Shown: one piece after another, positions 1-11,977 of the stretch
Layout: each line of letters begins with the position of its first letter
Position numbering within the stretch: position 1 is the first letter of the stretch
Source of the DNA: Trochalopteron elliotii
Taxonomy: Eukaryota > Chordata > Aves > Passeriformes > Leiothrichidae
Reading direction: 5' to 3'
NCBI GenBank assembly: GCA_024734555.1
Contig: JANPWX010000639.1
Span: forward strand, 559,101 to 623,100
DNA: 64,000 nt
Position numbers and translations under genes: made by a program
The notes under the pieces: model-generated
Told to the model about the DNA's origin: nothing
What the model saw: the letters and a program-made list of their open reading frames with translations, nothing else
Databases searched by the model: none

Positions 1-2138
1 TGAAAAGGCCAAACTGCGTCACTGGATGCATTGTCTGGTTACAGAGCTCCCAAGAGTGGGGAACTTCCAGCCAGCTTCCAAACCAGCTCAGCAAAATGAG
101 GAGACAAGGGGATTTGCAACCAGAGATCTAGTCTGAAAGGGATGGTCCCCATCTGAAATGAGGGAAGAAGGGGTGCCCAAGGAGAGGCTGCAGAGGCATG
201 GGAGGGCAGGAGGCACATTGGCCATGGAGGGGCCATGCTGATATTGTCAGATAGATACTGGCTTTCATCAAAATTTGGGGCTGTGGCATCCTGATGTGAA
301 TGAGCCTTTCACAGCTGACAGGGTTTTTTCCTTTTTCATCATTTGTGGTTCTACTTTTAGCAGACCCAAAATTGCCTGGAAAATAGGTCTGGGGAAAGCT
401 TGACATTTTCTTGGTCCTGAGAGGTACCACTGAGGGGATGTATCACCAATAATGTGTCTGGAAAACAGGGGAGCCCAAAGGGATGACTACAGGAGGAGGG
501 TGGCTTTACAAAAAGCTAGGCTGCAAAAAAAGATTTTCGACCTATGGATGGGGAAACACATATGGGGTTAGGGCTGGGAAACAGGTATGAATAACGGAAA
601 AGACAACAGAGGAGTGGTCAGAGTCATTCTGATAGAGAAACAGAATGGGAAACCCAAAGAAAATAAAGCATTATGAAAAGGGTAGGGTAGGACAGAGGGA
701 AGCTGATGAGGCTAGAAGGAGTGAATAAAGTGATGATGCTGGGAAGGCCTTTCCAAATGAAAGATGGAAGCTAAGATGGCCAACCTGCAGGAGGGGAAGT
801 CCTTCCTGTTTGGTATCCTGCAGGAGAGGAACAGCTGCCAGTCCCTGAAAACTCAGTCCAGGGAAGGAAACACAGAAATGCATACAATGGAGATGCATGA
901 GGGGGACAGGGAAAAGACAAATCTGCATGAAGATGAAAATGACCTTTCGTTTATCCTGGATAGGTCATTTGCTGCTCATCCCTTTGGAGGTTTTATTTCC
1001 CTCCCTCCAAGACATATCTAGGTTACTACAAGCATATCGGATCTTTACTGAAGCACACGTGGTTTCTGTGCTCAACAAAGCTCTCAATATATGGTATCTC
1101 CTATTAAAAATGTTTGTGCTGGCACATGAAAATGCATTTAGCTTGCATATGGACAATGTTTGCAGATTCCTTCAAAGACGAGCTTCAGCTGTCATGACTG
1201 TCTCAGTATTCCTGTTTCCCTTATACCTGTAGTCTGTCTGCAGAGATAAAGTCACTGAGAAAGAATATAGATTTTCTTCTTCAGAAAAACCTTATTTTTG
1301 TCTTATCAGTGAACTAAGTACATCCTGTGCACAGACACTAAAAAAAAATCAAAGAATCCAAGTTGCTCGAGACCTCACCATTGGCTTACACTGCCAGATT
1401 ATTATAAAATGGCTTAAGTAAATAAATAACATTGCATTGTCCAAAAACTCCTTTCTTGGAAAGCTTTATACCCAAGCTCTTTATGCAGTGGAGGTAACAT
1501 TAACATCTTCCCCGTCCTTTAAAAAGTAGTCTGTTACATTGCCAAAAATATGTGGAGAAAAGATACTCCAAAATTATTCCAAATAAGGAAAATCTGAAGC
1601 ATAATTTATTACAGCCATAAATTCTCATGTAAATGTCAGCAACCAGTAGATCCTGGACTTCAGTGATGGCAACTCTCCGAGTAGGATAGATGCAGTGTTT
1701 AGTTTGAGGCTGTAAAAATGTTCATCTGTAGCCTTTGGACAGCCAGTATTCAGAAACTGCTTCCCAGTCAACAAAAGACACTCAAGTGTGACAGATTCCC
1801 ATTAGGATTTGTGTCATGGCAACAAGAGCATTGGCAAAGCAGAGTGGTTGGTGTGGGGCACTGTGTGTCATCTCTCAGGACAAACCTCAGCTTTCACCTG
1901 GGGAACCCAAGACGCCTTTACTAGGGAAGTCATGTGCCACTTCAGCAAGACAACAGAAGCCTGTTGCCTAAAATTGGAGTCTGTTTGTCACTCATCACTC
2001 CCAGGGCTTTTGGAATGTGCAATGTCTTGAGTCACCCAGTTTGGAGAAGACTTAAATTCAATGTGACTGCTGGTAGCGGAGGAAAGGGACAACATCAGGG
2101 CAAAGAGAAGCAGTGTTGAAGCAAGGAGCCAATTTCTG

Positions 2139-2215
2139 CCCCTGGGCTAACTTCTTATATGTTTTTTATTTGATTAGGGCGACATATTTCACCTATGCTT
2201 TCTTTAGCCCAGGGG
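2139..2215. repeat. Inverted repeat, 12-bp perfect arms
   Basis: CCCCTGGGCTAA at 2139-2150 is exactly complementary to TTAGCCCAGGGG at 2204-2215, separated by 53 bases. Pairing extends outward by three more bases (CTG with CAG) across a two-base bulge. The long, poorly paired loop makes a microRNA precursor unlikely. I do not recognise a transposon family. Confidence 0.5.
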
Positions 2216-3951
2216 AGCAGAGTCTTCGTGCCCATGGCCACTTGCATGCCCTTCTCCTTAGCTCTGTCTCTGTCCTTACCTCAGCTTGCTCCTGAAACAT
2301 GCCTGAAACAGCCTTTGCAGCACAGTAATTCAGATGCAAGACAGGAGGTTATTCACAACAAAAAACAACACCAAGGTTGGTTCAGCTTGTACAGCACTCA
2401 GTTGTAATACAACCTGACAAGTAGAGATGCTTTTTATGTTCAGATATTTAAAAAAAAATTATTTACAGGTTGACATTCTCAAGGTGAAAAAACAGTGCCT
2501 ATTCAATGGGAGGAGCATGTCTGGAACAAGGATGATCTTCTTTTCCTCATTTCCTAATTTCTCATCTCCTTTGCTTCTGGATTGTTCTCTTTCTTTCTCT
2601 ACCTCACTCCCAGCAAATCTGAAACCTTTCTCTTATTTCTGTCCCCTGTTCCCTTTCTCTGCAAGACCTGTACCCAGTCCAAAAATTACAGCTTCCCAGC
2701 AGTGATGGGAAGGAACAATGGGGCTGGCTCACACACTCAACCCTCAGCCCTTTCCTGGGCTGACACTGGTGGTGTCTCTGTGACTGCAGCTGGCCCAGCT
2801 CACAGGTTGTGGCTAACCTGTCTTATAGGTGAGACAACATCTTTGAGGCAAACATCTTTGGAGCAAACATTCTGGAGATGCTTACCAGACACTTTGCAGC
2901 AGCAAGGCACAGTCCCTCCCTCCAGGGCTACTCAGCTGGCTTTGGAGAATGCAGCCTGACCACACAGTATCATGCCATTGATTTTGAAGCCAAATTCCTC
3001 ACTGATTACTCTTTTTTTCCTCAAAGCTGAATGTTTACAGGCAGTAAATACGAGGTGCTCAAACACTCTTGCAGTTCCTTCCCCATACACTAAAAATGAT
3101 TGGGAATTTTTCAGTGAGTACCCTTTCATGTTACTAGGTGCACAAGACCATCAGAGAGAATGGAGAAAGATGTATTTTTATTTGGTGCAAAGATGTCCAA
3201 AACGAAAGAAAAAATCCAGGGAGGATTAGGTATAGGAGATGACACTGTGAAGGTAGGTGATGTGGGGAACACCCTTTAGAAGGTCCTCATCAGGCTTGGA
3301 TGGGGCTTCGATGACATTTGGCACTCACTGAAATAGGTCTTGTCTGCATCAGCCTATTGCTCATGTCAACAGCTTGCTCATCACGCCAGCCTCAGGCCCT
3401 TCTGGGGGCCCAGGGTCATGCAGGCAGAAGAATTGCTACTTCAGATCTTCCTTTGGTAAAGCAAATGCAAAGGTGCAGCTTCAGGGAAGAGCTGGCCCCT
3501 AAACTCTACAAGAATGATCAGGTACTTACAAAGAGGTCATCATTGTTTTTGCAAGATCAGCTTTCCTATACATTTTAATTCTATACACATAGATGTGAAG
3601 CCTTGGAAAAGAAAGATGCCTTTTTAAATGATGATTTTACTTTACAACCACCATATTTTAAAGCTGGTGTCCTCAGAAAGTGAGTGAAGGTCTTAAACTT
3701 TTTTTCTTGTTGCTTCTCCACTTCCCCTTTCTGCTCCTGTCAAGGGTGTCTCTGACTGCTTCAGCCTTTCTTTTGATTTTAAAAACACAGATGTAAGCAG
3801 ATAATGAGGCCACAGGAGGAGAATCCTTCAGGATGTCTTGTTTGGTTTGGAAATATTTAAATGTCTGCTGCATTTCCTCTGAGCACAAGGCAGGAGTCTA
3901 TGAAAGGGCACTGCTCCTTCTGCTACCCACAGTACTGGTAGGGGTGGGAGA

Positions 3952-3983
3952 GTGTGCGTGCACGCAAGCATATGTGTGCATGT
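3952..3983. repeat. Alternating purine-pyrimidine tract, potential Z-DNA
   Basis: The run alternates purine and pyrimidine almost throughout (GTGTGCGTGCACGCA, then a TG/CA-rich continuation). It includes the perfect 12-bp palindrome TGCGTGCACGCA at 3955-3966. Such tracts can adopt Z-DNA. There is no evidence of function here. Confidence 0.45.
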
Positions 3984-5603
3984 GAGCATGAGATGGTTTC
4001 TAATCTTTTCAGCATGGTTCTTTTGCCTGGGATAATGCAAAACATTTCTGTAGGTCACATTTCCCTGGAGGAAAAGATTTTAACTCCAGTAATTCAGGTG
4101 AAGCTTGTTCTATCTTAAATAGTCTGCCAGTTTCACATAATTACACCAGATTAATAACTTTCTAAATCATGGTGAAGAATGATGTTTTTGTGGTTTGGAT
4201 AGGCTTAAGTGCTTGTGGCCATTATGAATGATAGTCAGTTGTTTTAGATTAAGGTATCATAATCAAGAGGAAAATTTTATTTTTGTGTCATATATAAAAG
4301 AGTGAATGGCTGCTAGATTAATTAGGCGATGAGTCAGAGAATCAGAGTCAATCAGCTTTACAGTGTGGGTGGTACAAAGCAGTTGCCCAAGAAAAGCTAA
4401 CACAGAAAGGGAAACCTTCCTCATTTTTCTCCATTAAGTTAAAACTGTGTTGGAGGCTGCCCTCAACTTCCTACTGACAAACACCTTGTGGTCTGACTGC
4501 CACAGATGGGGCCTGGGCAGAAGTGGAAGATAACTCTGATTAAAAGGCAAGGACACTTCATGGCACAGAAGATCAATGAATTATACCACATATGAATAAA
4601 TAAATTTAATATCATGGACTTTTCATAAGATTTGAAAAGTCTGTCATATGAAAGCCATGGCTTCATCCAAAGACAGCTGAGGTCTATAGGAAGTATTAAT
4701 AATAAAATGTTGTATACAGAAATGTTCAAAAGAATTGGCAGTATTTGTGTTAGAAAGAATTGTGCCATTGCCAAACACGAAAGACCACTTGTTGGCTTCA
4801 CTATCTTGTTTAGGCCCTGCAGTTCAAATTTAGAATATAGCTATCAATATAAAGAGCAATAGAATAAATTTGCAATACATAAATAAGAGAAAATTGCTCT
4901 GATCCAAGAAATCTGATGAACTTGAGAATGCCCTGACCATGAAAAATGTTTGTGACATTTCAAAGTGATTTGTTTGGGTTTTCAGAAACAAGATTGTTTC
5001 AAAGAAGCATAAGTTACAAATACTTTTGCACACTGGTTGTGTCCACATACACTACTCCAACATGTGCTTTTAAGCCTCATCTTAATTATGATTTTTTTCA
5101 TGTATGCTTGAAAGTAGCTGCCTATGCCTTTGGATGTCATTTTAATCCTTGCACACTGACATATCAATGGATTTTTACTCACCGTAAAGAAAATCTTCCT
5201 TTTTTAGTTCACACATTTTAAAAACAAACTAGTGGAAGGATGAAAACCTTCAAATGTTTTATTTTAATTTCTAAGGAGACAATAACTGTGAGGAAATGTT
5301 TTTAATGTAACTTACTGTATCAGTGGAGACTGTATTGTAAAGAGCATTATTTTCTATTTCAGTTCAGTGTGCCAACAGCTGAGTGATGCAGCTATTCTGC
5401 TGTTAAAAATAGTAGTACTATTACCAGTTTAAAGCAGGATACCACAAAATGCACTCTACAACCACAAATGCATTCCAAAGTGTTGTTGCTAGTAAATATG
5501 TGCCCTGGGCTTGTCTTGTGGGCAAGTCAAGGAGTGGGGTAAATCCATCTACTAAGGATGGACATTGGATGTGAGCTCAGTGAATGTACATAGGCACGCA
5601 AGC

Positions 5604-5606
<3 letters not shown>

Positions 5607-5656
<50 letters not shown>

Positions 5657-5671
5657 CACTCACACACACAT
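5607..5671. repeat. (CA)n microsatellite
   Basis: An uninterrupted CA tract of 24 units covers 5607-5654. After a short TGCACT interruption a second small CA run reaches about 5671. Long pure CA arrays are usually length-polymorphic. Confidence 0.97.
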
Positions 5672-7577
5672 GTAAAAGTAAATATTTATAAAATGGATGT
5701 CTCAGTGTCAGCCCTGCTCTGTATGTTGACATGATCCAAGTCTAGAAGCCACAGCTCAAAACAAACTAACCTGTGAATACTTGACCTGGAAGCAGTGAGA
5801 AATTCTTCTGAAATTCACTGATCTTCTAATGTTTAACCCTTACCAGCTGCACTTCTGGCATCTGCATGAATATTTGAGACACAGCTTGAGTAGCAGAAAG
5901 TGAGACATTATATAATTATGTATCTCCAATAGATTAACTGCCTCAGGAAAGCAGAGCCAGATGAAAGAGGATGTGTTCTGAACAAGTGGAGAAAAAACTC
6001 ACACAGTACATGCTGCTCCCAGAAGGGTAAAAGAAAGAAAACCTTTGAAACAGCAAAGATTGTTACATTCAAATTTCTCCTTTCCAAGTCTGTAATTTCT
6101 CAGCTAGGTCAAAACAGAAAATGAGTGATTACTGTTACCACTGGCATACACTCTGCACTCTGGCTGCATGTAAGATACACAACATTTTCCAGAGAATCAT
6201 GTTGGATAATTTGTCTTGTGTATTTTAAGCCTTTTTCACATGTCCTGAAAGACATAAGCAATAAAATACCTTAAGGAGTGCAGTGGTTGCAGAGGGGAGG
6301 AGGCTTGGGCCCAGTGTCAGGGCACCTGGGTGCTTTCCTGACTGTGTTCCCATCTATCATACAACTCCAGATGGATTGCTGACACCAGTACTCCCCAGCT
6401 TGGCTGCCTAAAGTTCAAACTCTCTTTTGGCAAGAGTAATTTCCAATGTCAATAGTACTGTTTATCTTCACACAGAAGAAAAAGTAACTGCACCTAGACA
6501 CCTAAGTCCAGATTGACAGGCAGAAATAAGCACTGTGGTTTGCAGAGTTAAGCTCCCACAGGGTCAGTGTACGGTGCTGTACCTGTCTGCATATCTGTGC
6601 TGCCTGACTAGCAGGGTAAGGAGACAGGGTCCTCGAAGGAGTTTCACAGCAGGAAACGCACTTTGGTTCTTTGGAAATGTGGCACCACACATTTTCAATG
6701 CCCTTATCATCCAGCCTGGTCATTGGTCATTTGCTGTAATGGGCTCTCACTTCTCCTAGCTTCGCCTCCTTTCTTATGGAAAACAGATGAGGAGAAGGAA
6801 GCACTGAGGATTAGGGGGGCTCCTCACCTTGTGTTCAATATGAGGGATCACACACATATATAGGAAATCAAATGGCACTGCTGAGTTGCCCAGGCCAGAC
6901 CCAATTTGGCTTCTCTCAAGGGGGATCCTATCTCTCCCCACTGCCTCCATACAGGGGCTGGGGACACTGGGCTTCCACCTTTGGCAAGTACCCAGTATTT
7001 TCCTTACTCCAAATTATGTGGTATATTCTATAAAATTCTTTGAGCAACATTCCCCTTGACTTCTTCTATTATATATATTAAAATCCCCCAAATTCATTTT
7101 GATCACTCCTAGTTTAACACTAAAGAAGCAATCATGTACAAATATCACACCATTCAGCCTTCTTATAAGGGCATTTTTATACACTTGTCAAACTTGAAAT
7201 ACATGCTCTGGCCATACTAAATTCAACACCTGTCCACTTTGTCATAAATCAATTACTTTCCTCGAGAGAATTTCTCTTTAAATTCATGGTCAAATTTATT
7301 CCTTGTGTATTCCTTGGGTCAAATTTAGTTACTGCTATTAACTTGGAAATGGACAGAAAATTTTAATTTTGCTTTGTGAAACAGAATTCTTGAGCTGTGG
7401 TTCTAGCCAGAGGAATGAATGTAAAAGTAGAATTCTAGGTTTCACTGTCTTTCTTCTCCCCATGAATTCTGATTAGCTTACTGGTAGACATCTTTTTACC
7501 TATTGCTAATATGGAGAATTGAGACAAGTGCTGAAAATCAGTTTCCCTGTTCAGGGAGTCATGAATCTATAAGGTCA
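5672..7577. other. Unique non-coding sequence, no gene recognised
   Basis: Nothing here resembles an exon, an RNA gene or a known repeat. Base composition moves from mixed to AT-rich toward 7000-7400. Open frames do not exceed 74 codons. The stretch ends at the upstream edge of a CR1 relic. Confidence 0.6.
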
Positions 7578-8980
7578 GAAAGGACTTCCTGACACAGGTG
7601 GCTGAGGAACTAATGAGGAGAGATGTTCTCTTGGACCTGTTACTTACAATTGAGGAAAAATAGGTCATGGATGTGAAAATCTGGAGCAAGAAAAATTTAC
7701 CCTCACTGGAGGGTAAAAAATAACTGGAGCACCCAGTTAAGCAATATTTAATCTAGTTAGGCAGATTGAATCCACATAAATCCATGGACTCTGATGAGCT
7801 GCAGCCATGAGTGCTGAGGCGTCACTGAGGGATCATGAGTGCTGAGCACATACCATTGTGAGGCCACTCTTGATAATATTTGGAAGGTTGTGGCAACCAG
7901 GGAAGTTCCTCAGGACCAGATAAAAGTGTCACTGCTAGCTTCCAAAGGGTCAATAAGGATGATGTGGAGACCTACAATATCATCTTGATCACTGTGAACA
8001 CGATGAAGCAAAATATCCTGGAAATCATTTCTAAACACATAAAAAACAAGATTGAGGGTATTCACTGTGGATTTATGCAGGGGAAATCATGCCTGGCCTG
8101 ATGGCCTTCTTCAATGAAGTGACTCAGTTGATGATATAAAGTGGTGGCTGACTGCCAGGTAGGTGTGGTGCCTTTCAGAGGGACCTCAACAGGCTGCATA
8201 AATTACCCAGCCTGAGCCCCATGATATTCAGCAAAGGGAATTGCAAAGTCCTGCATATGAGTGGAATAACTCCATTCACCAGTACAGGCAGGAGCCTAGC
8301 CAGCTGGGTATCAGCTTTGCAGAAAAGGATCCAGGGGACCCTGGTGGCCACCCAGTTGCCCATGGACCAGCAATGGACCCACAAGGCAAAGAAGGTCAAC
8401 AGCATCCTGGGTTTCACTAGGAGAATTGTTACTAGCAGGTCAATTCGGGTATGATCCTTCTCCTCTATTCAGGTGAGACCCCTGTGCAGTGCTGGGTCTG
8501 GGTTCTCCAGAGACACATGAACATTCTGGAACAAGTTCATCAGGGACCCAAAAAGATGGTGAGGGACTAGAGCATTTCTCACATGAGGAGAAGCGGGGAG
8601 AGCTGTGACTGTGCATTCTGGAGTAAAGAAGGCTCAGAGGAATCTCATCAGTCTGGATAAATACCTGAAAGGAGGGAAGATGGAACTGAATCCTTCTCAG
8701 TGATACCTAGGGATGGGACAAGAGAAAATGGGCACAAACTGAAATGCAGGAAATTCAATTTAAATACCAGAACCTTATTTTTTTTTTTTTTTTTTTTTTT
8801 TGTGAATGTGGTCAGATACTGTTACAGGCTGTCCAGAGAAGTAGCAGAGTCTCCATCCTTGGAGATATTCAAAACCCAACAGGACGTAGCCCTGAGAAAT
8901 TTGCTGTTGCTGAAACTGCTTTGAACTAGATGGTCTCCAGATCTGCCTTCCCACTTCAGCTTTTCTGTGATCCTGTGACC
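7578..8980 (+). mobile_element. CR1 LINE relic with degenerate ORF2 (endonuclease end, reverse transcriptase, 3' UTR)
   Basis: This is a decayed non-LTR retrotransposon of the CR1 family, the dominant LINE of birds and reptiles. The frame from 7583 reads DFLTQVAEE, then DVLLDLLLTIEEK, matching the end of the CR1 endonuclease, and stops at a TAG near 7661. Around 7775-7810 HKSMDSDELQP matches the linker before the reverse transcriptase. 7880-8100 gives RT finger-type sequence ending HCGFMQGKSCLA. The next several hundred consensus bases, including the catalytic blocks with the aspartates (SKAFDTVSH and the ADD box), are missing. From about 8180 the C-terminal part resumes (FSKGNCKVLHM; KAKKVNSILGF; later SREVAESPSLEIFK at 8835-8880). 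The 3' end carries the CR1 terminal repeat TTCTGTGATCCTGTGA at 8963-8978. Numerous stops, frameshifts and deletions make it inactive. The copy is 5' truncated, as is usual for CR1. No target-site duplication is apparent. Confidence 0.9.
8778..8801 (+). repeat. T24 homopolymer inside the CR1 relic
   Basis: An uninterrupted run of 24 T lies within the CR1 coding relic, where related copies have only a short T run (the codons for Phe-Phe-Thr before VRV). It therefore looks like slippage expansion of a pre-existing T tract after insertion, not the tail of a separate retrocopy. CR1 itself does not end in poly(A). Tract length should be treated as uncertain because sequencing errors are common here. 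Confidence 0.9.
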
Positions 8981-10402
8981 CCTGCAATCCTTTTGTCTAA
9001 TCTCATGCTGTACACAGGCCACAGAGTTTCATTCCTGGCTTCCTCATACACATGAAGCAGACATGCTAACTGAACAAAACATCACTATTAGAGAGGTGTC
9101 TGCCCTTGGCTATGAGATTTCCACTGATGGCAAATCCACTATGCCCTTGATGGGGTTATACCTCCATCAAGTAATTTCCTTTCCTATTAAGAAAACACCC
9201 TTCACCTTACCTAATCATCATCTTCCCCCATTAATATTTAACAGCTAATAATTTAAAATTTCAATCAACTAAATTAAACCCTCATTTCTGCTTACAAAAA
9301 TACCACATACAGAGTTCAAACCCAGTACAGCTGACTTAAGCTCAGATGTTTCTGAGGGTGACACATGGCCAAGAACTGGGGCCAGCTATCTCTTTCAGAT
9401 GGAGACAAGTTAAGGAGGGGACAGTTGACTGCCAGTCTAAAGAGAGAAGTGGACCAGCTGAGCAAGAAGGTAGTATTTTTAAGATGCTTTTCAAAGTAAA
9501 ATTATCCCCTCACTAATAAAACTACCACTCAGATGCTGGCAAAGGTTTCCTGTTTGAGATGTACCTCAGGAGCTGATAACTGCATCTGTCCCTTCCAGCT
9601 TTCCCTGCAAACCCTTTCTCCCTCTCCTTAATGCCACTAAAAATTTCCTCTGCTCAGTTATTGTAGACTCAGAGCCTCTTGCAGAGAGTTAAATGCAAGC
9701 TAGAGCCTGTGCTGTTATGATGTCCTTGAAAATCAGAAAACAACTGTATAGATTGTGTAACACACAAGCCATTTAACCTGCCTTGAGAACACATGTAGCT
9801 TCCCACTCATCAGAAAGGAGGACATCTCTGTTGATTGGGAGCCTGACGTTTCAACCTATTTTTGTGAAACAAAGGCACACATAATCCACTACTGAAATTA
9901 TTACAATAGCAAGCTGACATTTTCACTTCTAATAGTTCACTTTGCAAGCAAGACTTTGTATTTCTAGTACTCTGTCATCCTGGTTTGGCTGGTGTCTAAT
10001 CCCTACCACAATACTTATTTTAGCTAATCATCATAGTTTTTCTTTAAATAAACCCACATTAACCAAAGTGGTGAGGGAATTAAGTACATTATTTCTTTTG
10101 TAGCCCAATATCTCCATCTTATGGTCATAGCATGTATAAGGACTGAACTTCTCATTTTACCATGAATTGTAGTGGAGACTATACAGCAGTTAAAACACAG
10201 TTTAGTACTCTATCTGAAACAGGTGGGATCTTCACGTGTTTTTTCAAAACTTTTAGGATTTTTAAACTGGATGCTACTACTGAATCCTTTTCTTAGGGAA
10301 GGGCCAGTAGAAATTACTGTTGATTAATACACTTTTCTACATCAACCTACGCTTTTCTACATCAGTGTTGCACCTCACAAGAAGACAGAAGCTATATGAA
10401 CA

Positions 10403-10424
10403 ATACCTATAGAACTATAGGTAT
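10403..10424. repeat. Perfect 22-nt palindrome with two-base spacer
   Basis: ATACCTATAG at 10403-10412 and CTATAGGTAT at 10415-10424 are exact reverse complements separated by AA. The arms are AT-rich and short. It could extrude as a small cruciform or be a dimeric protein site, but chance occurrence in 64 kb is also plausible. Confidence 0.6.
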
Positions 10425-11940
10425 ATTCCAGCAAATCATGAATGGTCACCATTGTGCTTTTCTTCCACAGAATTCTGAAGGGAGAATTAAGTCATGCCAT
10501 ATTTGCAGTATATTTTCATTAATGTTTGGAATCAAGGCCATATGGGACCAGGCAAAATCAGGAATGGATACATTGCCAAAGTTTGTTTAGTGGATGGCTT
10601 ACTGCTGTCCTAGGTTTGCTGCTCATGCATGCTCTACACAGCCTAGAAAGAGCCAGCTGAACAGAGAGCAGAGGAGACCAAGGAGACGATAAGCTTGGCA
10701 GGAAACAGCTGCTGGTAGAGAGATGTGATAGACAGCAGCACTGATTGCTCTCTCAGAAATGCTCTCCACCATGTATTTCCATGGGTATATGGCACACTGG
10801 CTCACTGAGAGCACTTTTGTTTGTATGGGACTAGAATATCAGCTCCTATCTCCACCAGAAAGAAGGATATGAATATGCTGAGGCCTCAAGATCACGCGGG
10901 GACCCCGAAATCAGACTAGCATACCAGCCAGGCTAGGGAATGTGCATTACACATCAAGCATACCTTCATTAATGATACAGTTGATAGTACACCTCTTCTG
11001 TCACACCATATTCCTGTTCTCTCTCTGAATGGCAGCACAATTTGATTTTCTGGAGGGAAGGAAAAAACCCCCTGTGATACTGGGCCTAGCTAGCCTCAAA
11101 ACTTCATGGGTTTTGTTTACCCATCTATGCCAGTCTCAGCACAGAACAGGTCACAGAATGTGCAAACAAATTATACTTTCAGGAATGTCAAAGCAAACCC
11201 ATTTCTTCCTCAAAGGTTTACTCTGATCGGAGAACCAGGCAAGAAGCAAACACTGTTTTGTTTACCTTGTCCACTTTGGACTGTTGCCTCTTTACATAAT
11301 TCTGAACAGCAGAACCTGCTAACCACACAGTATCTTTCCCAAGGCCAAACATTTCTTCACACACTAGAGAAATTAAGTCAAAAGTTTATATTTATCAATA
11401 CCACCTGGCAAAATCTGCAAAACCAGCATATTTTGATGTGGGAAAACTAATAATTTTGACATATGAGTTAAGTACTTTCTGTCAGTCTTAATGCAGTCTA
11501 ATGAAAATGGCAAATAAACAGTGGACCATCCACCTTGTCTACCTGCCACAGCTCTTCTGTTTGGTCAAGTGAAATTCTGTCACCAAGTATGCTGCCAAGA
11601 CTGCTTCTAATAATTTAGGATGTATAGGATATTCCCATACTACTCAGCAGTTTTATTTTGAAATAAGGTCTAATTTTTTTCTAATGTTAATTTTAGTCCA
11701 AGCATCACTGCAAAAAGAGCACTGAGGGAAATTGTATCACAAGGAAGCACACAGATACCTCCGCTGTCATACAGTGCCCATGTAGGCCCAGAAATAGGAA
11801 AGGCTCTGTAAGTGGGATGTAATATATATGCTTGTTTATTTAAAATAACACCTGACTACTGAAAATCTACACAGTCTGAATTACATTGAATTGAAACCTT
11901 CCCAATCCCACGTGAGCAGGAGAGACTCCAGGATGGCTGT

Positions 11941-11977
11941 GTTCCATGATGCATACCATGAGGTATGCATGAGGAAC
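11941..11977. repeat. Compact hairpin with 9-bp and 5-bp stems
   Basis: ATGCATACC (11949-11957) pairs perfectly with GGTATGCAT (11962-11970) around a four-base loop. After a small internal loop, the outer bases GTTCC (11941-11945) pair with GGAAC (11973-11977). At about 37 nt it is too short for a typical pre-microRNA. No family is recognised. Confidence 0.6.

Larger units (their letters stand above)
1..5606. other. Unique non-coding sequence, no gene recognised
   Basis: I see no recognisable exon, RNA gene or interspersed repeat here. Open frames stay at or below 125 codons and show no known domain. Visible structure is limited to a 12-bp-arm inverted repeat at 2139-2215 and an alternating purine/pyrimidine run at 3952-3983, both listed separately. 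The AT-rich part at roughly 4080-4440 is free of repeats and contains an AP-1-like TGAGTCA near 4330 and homeodomain-like TTAATTA motifs. It reads like a possible conserved non-coding element, but conservation cannot be judged from one sequence. Confidence 0.6.

Noticed and set aside
1349..1385. AAAGAATCCAAGTTGC... as a reversed CR1 tail
   Set aside because: Only a few bases agree with the CR1 end, and the diagnostic GGTTGGA and GATCATC blocks are missing.
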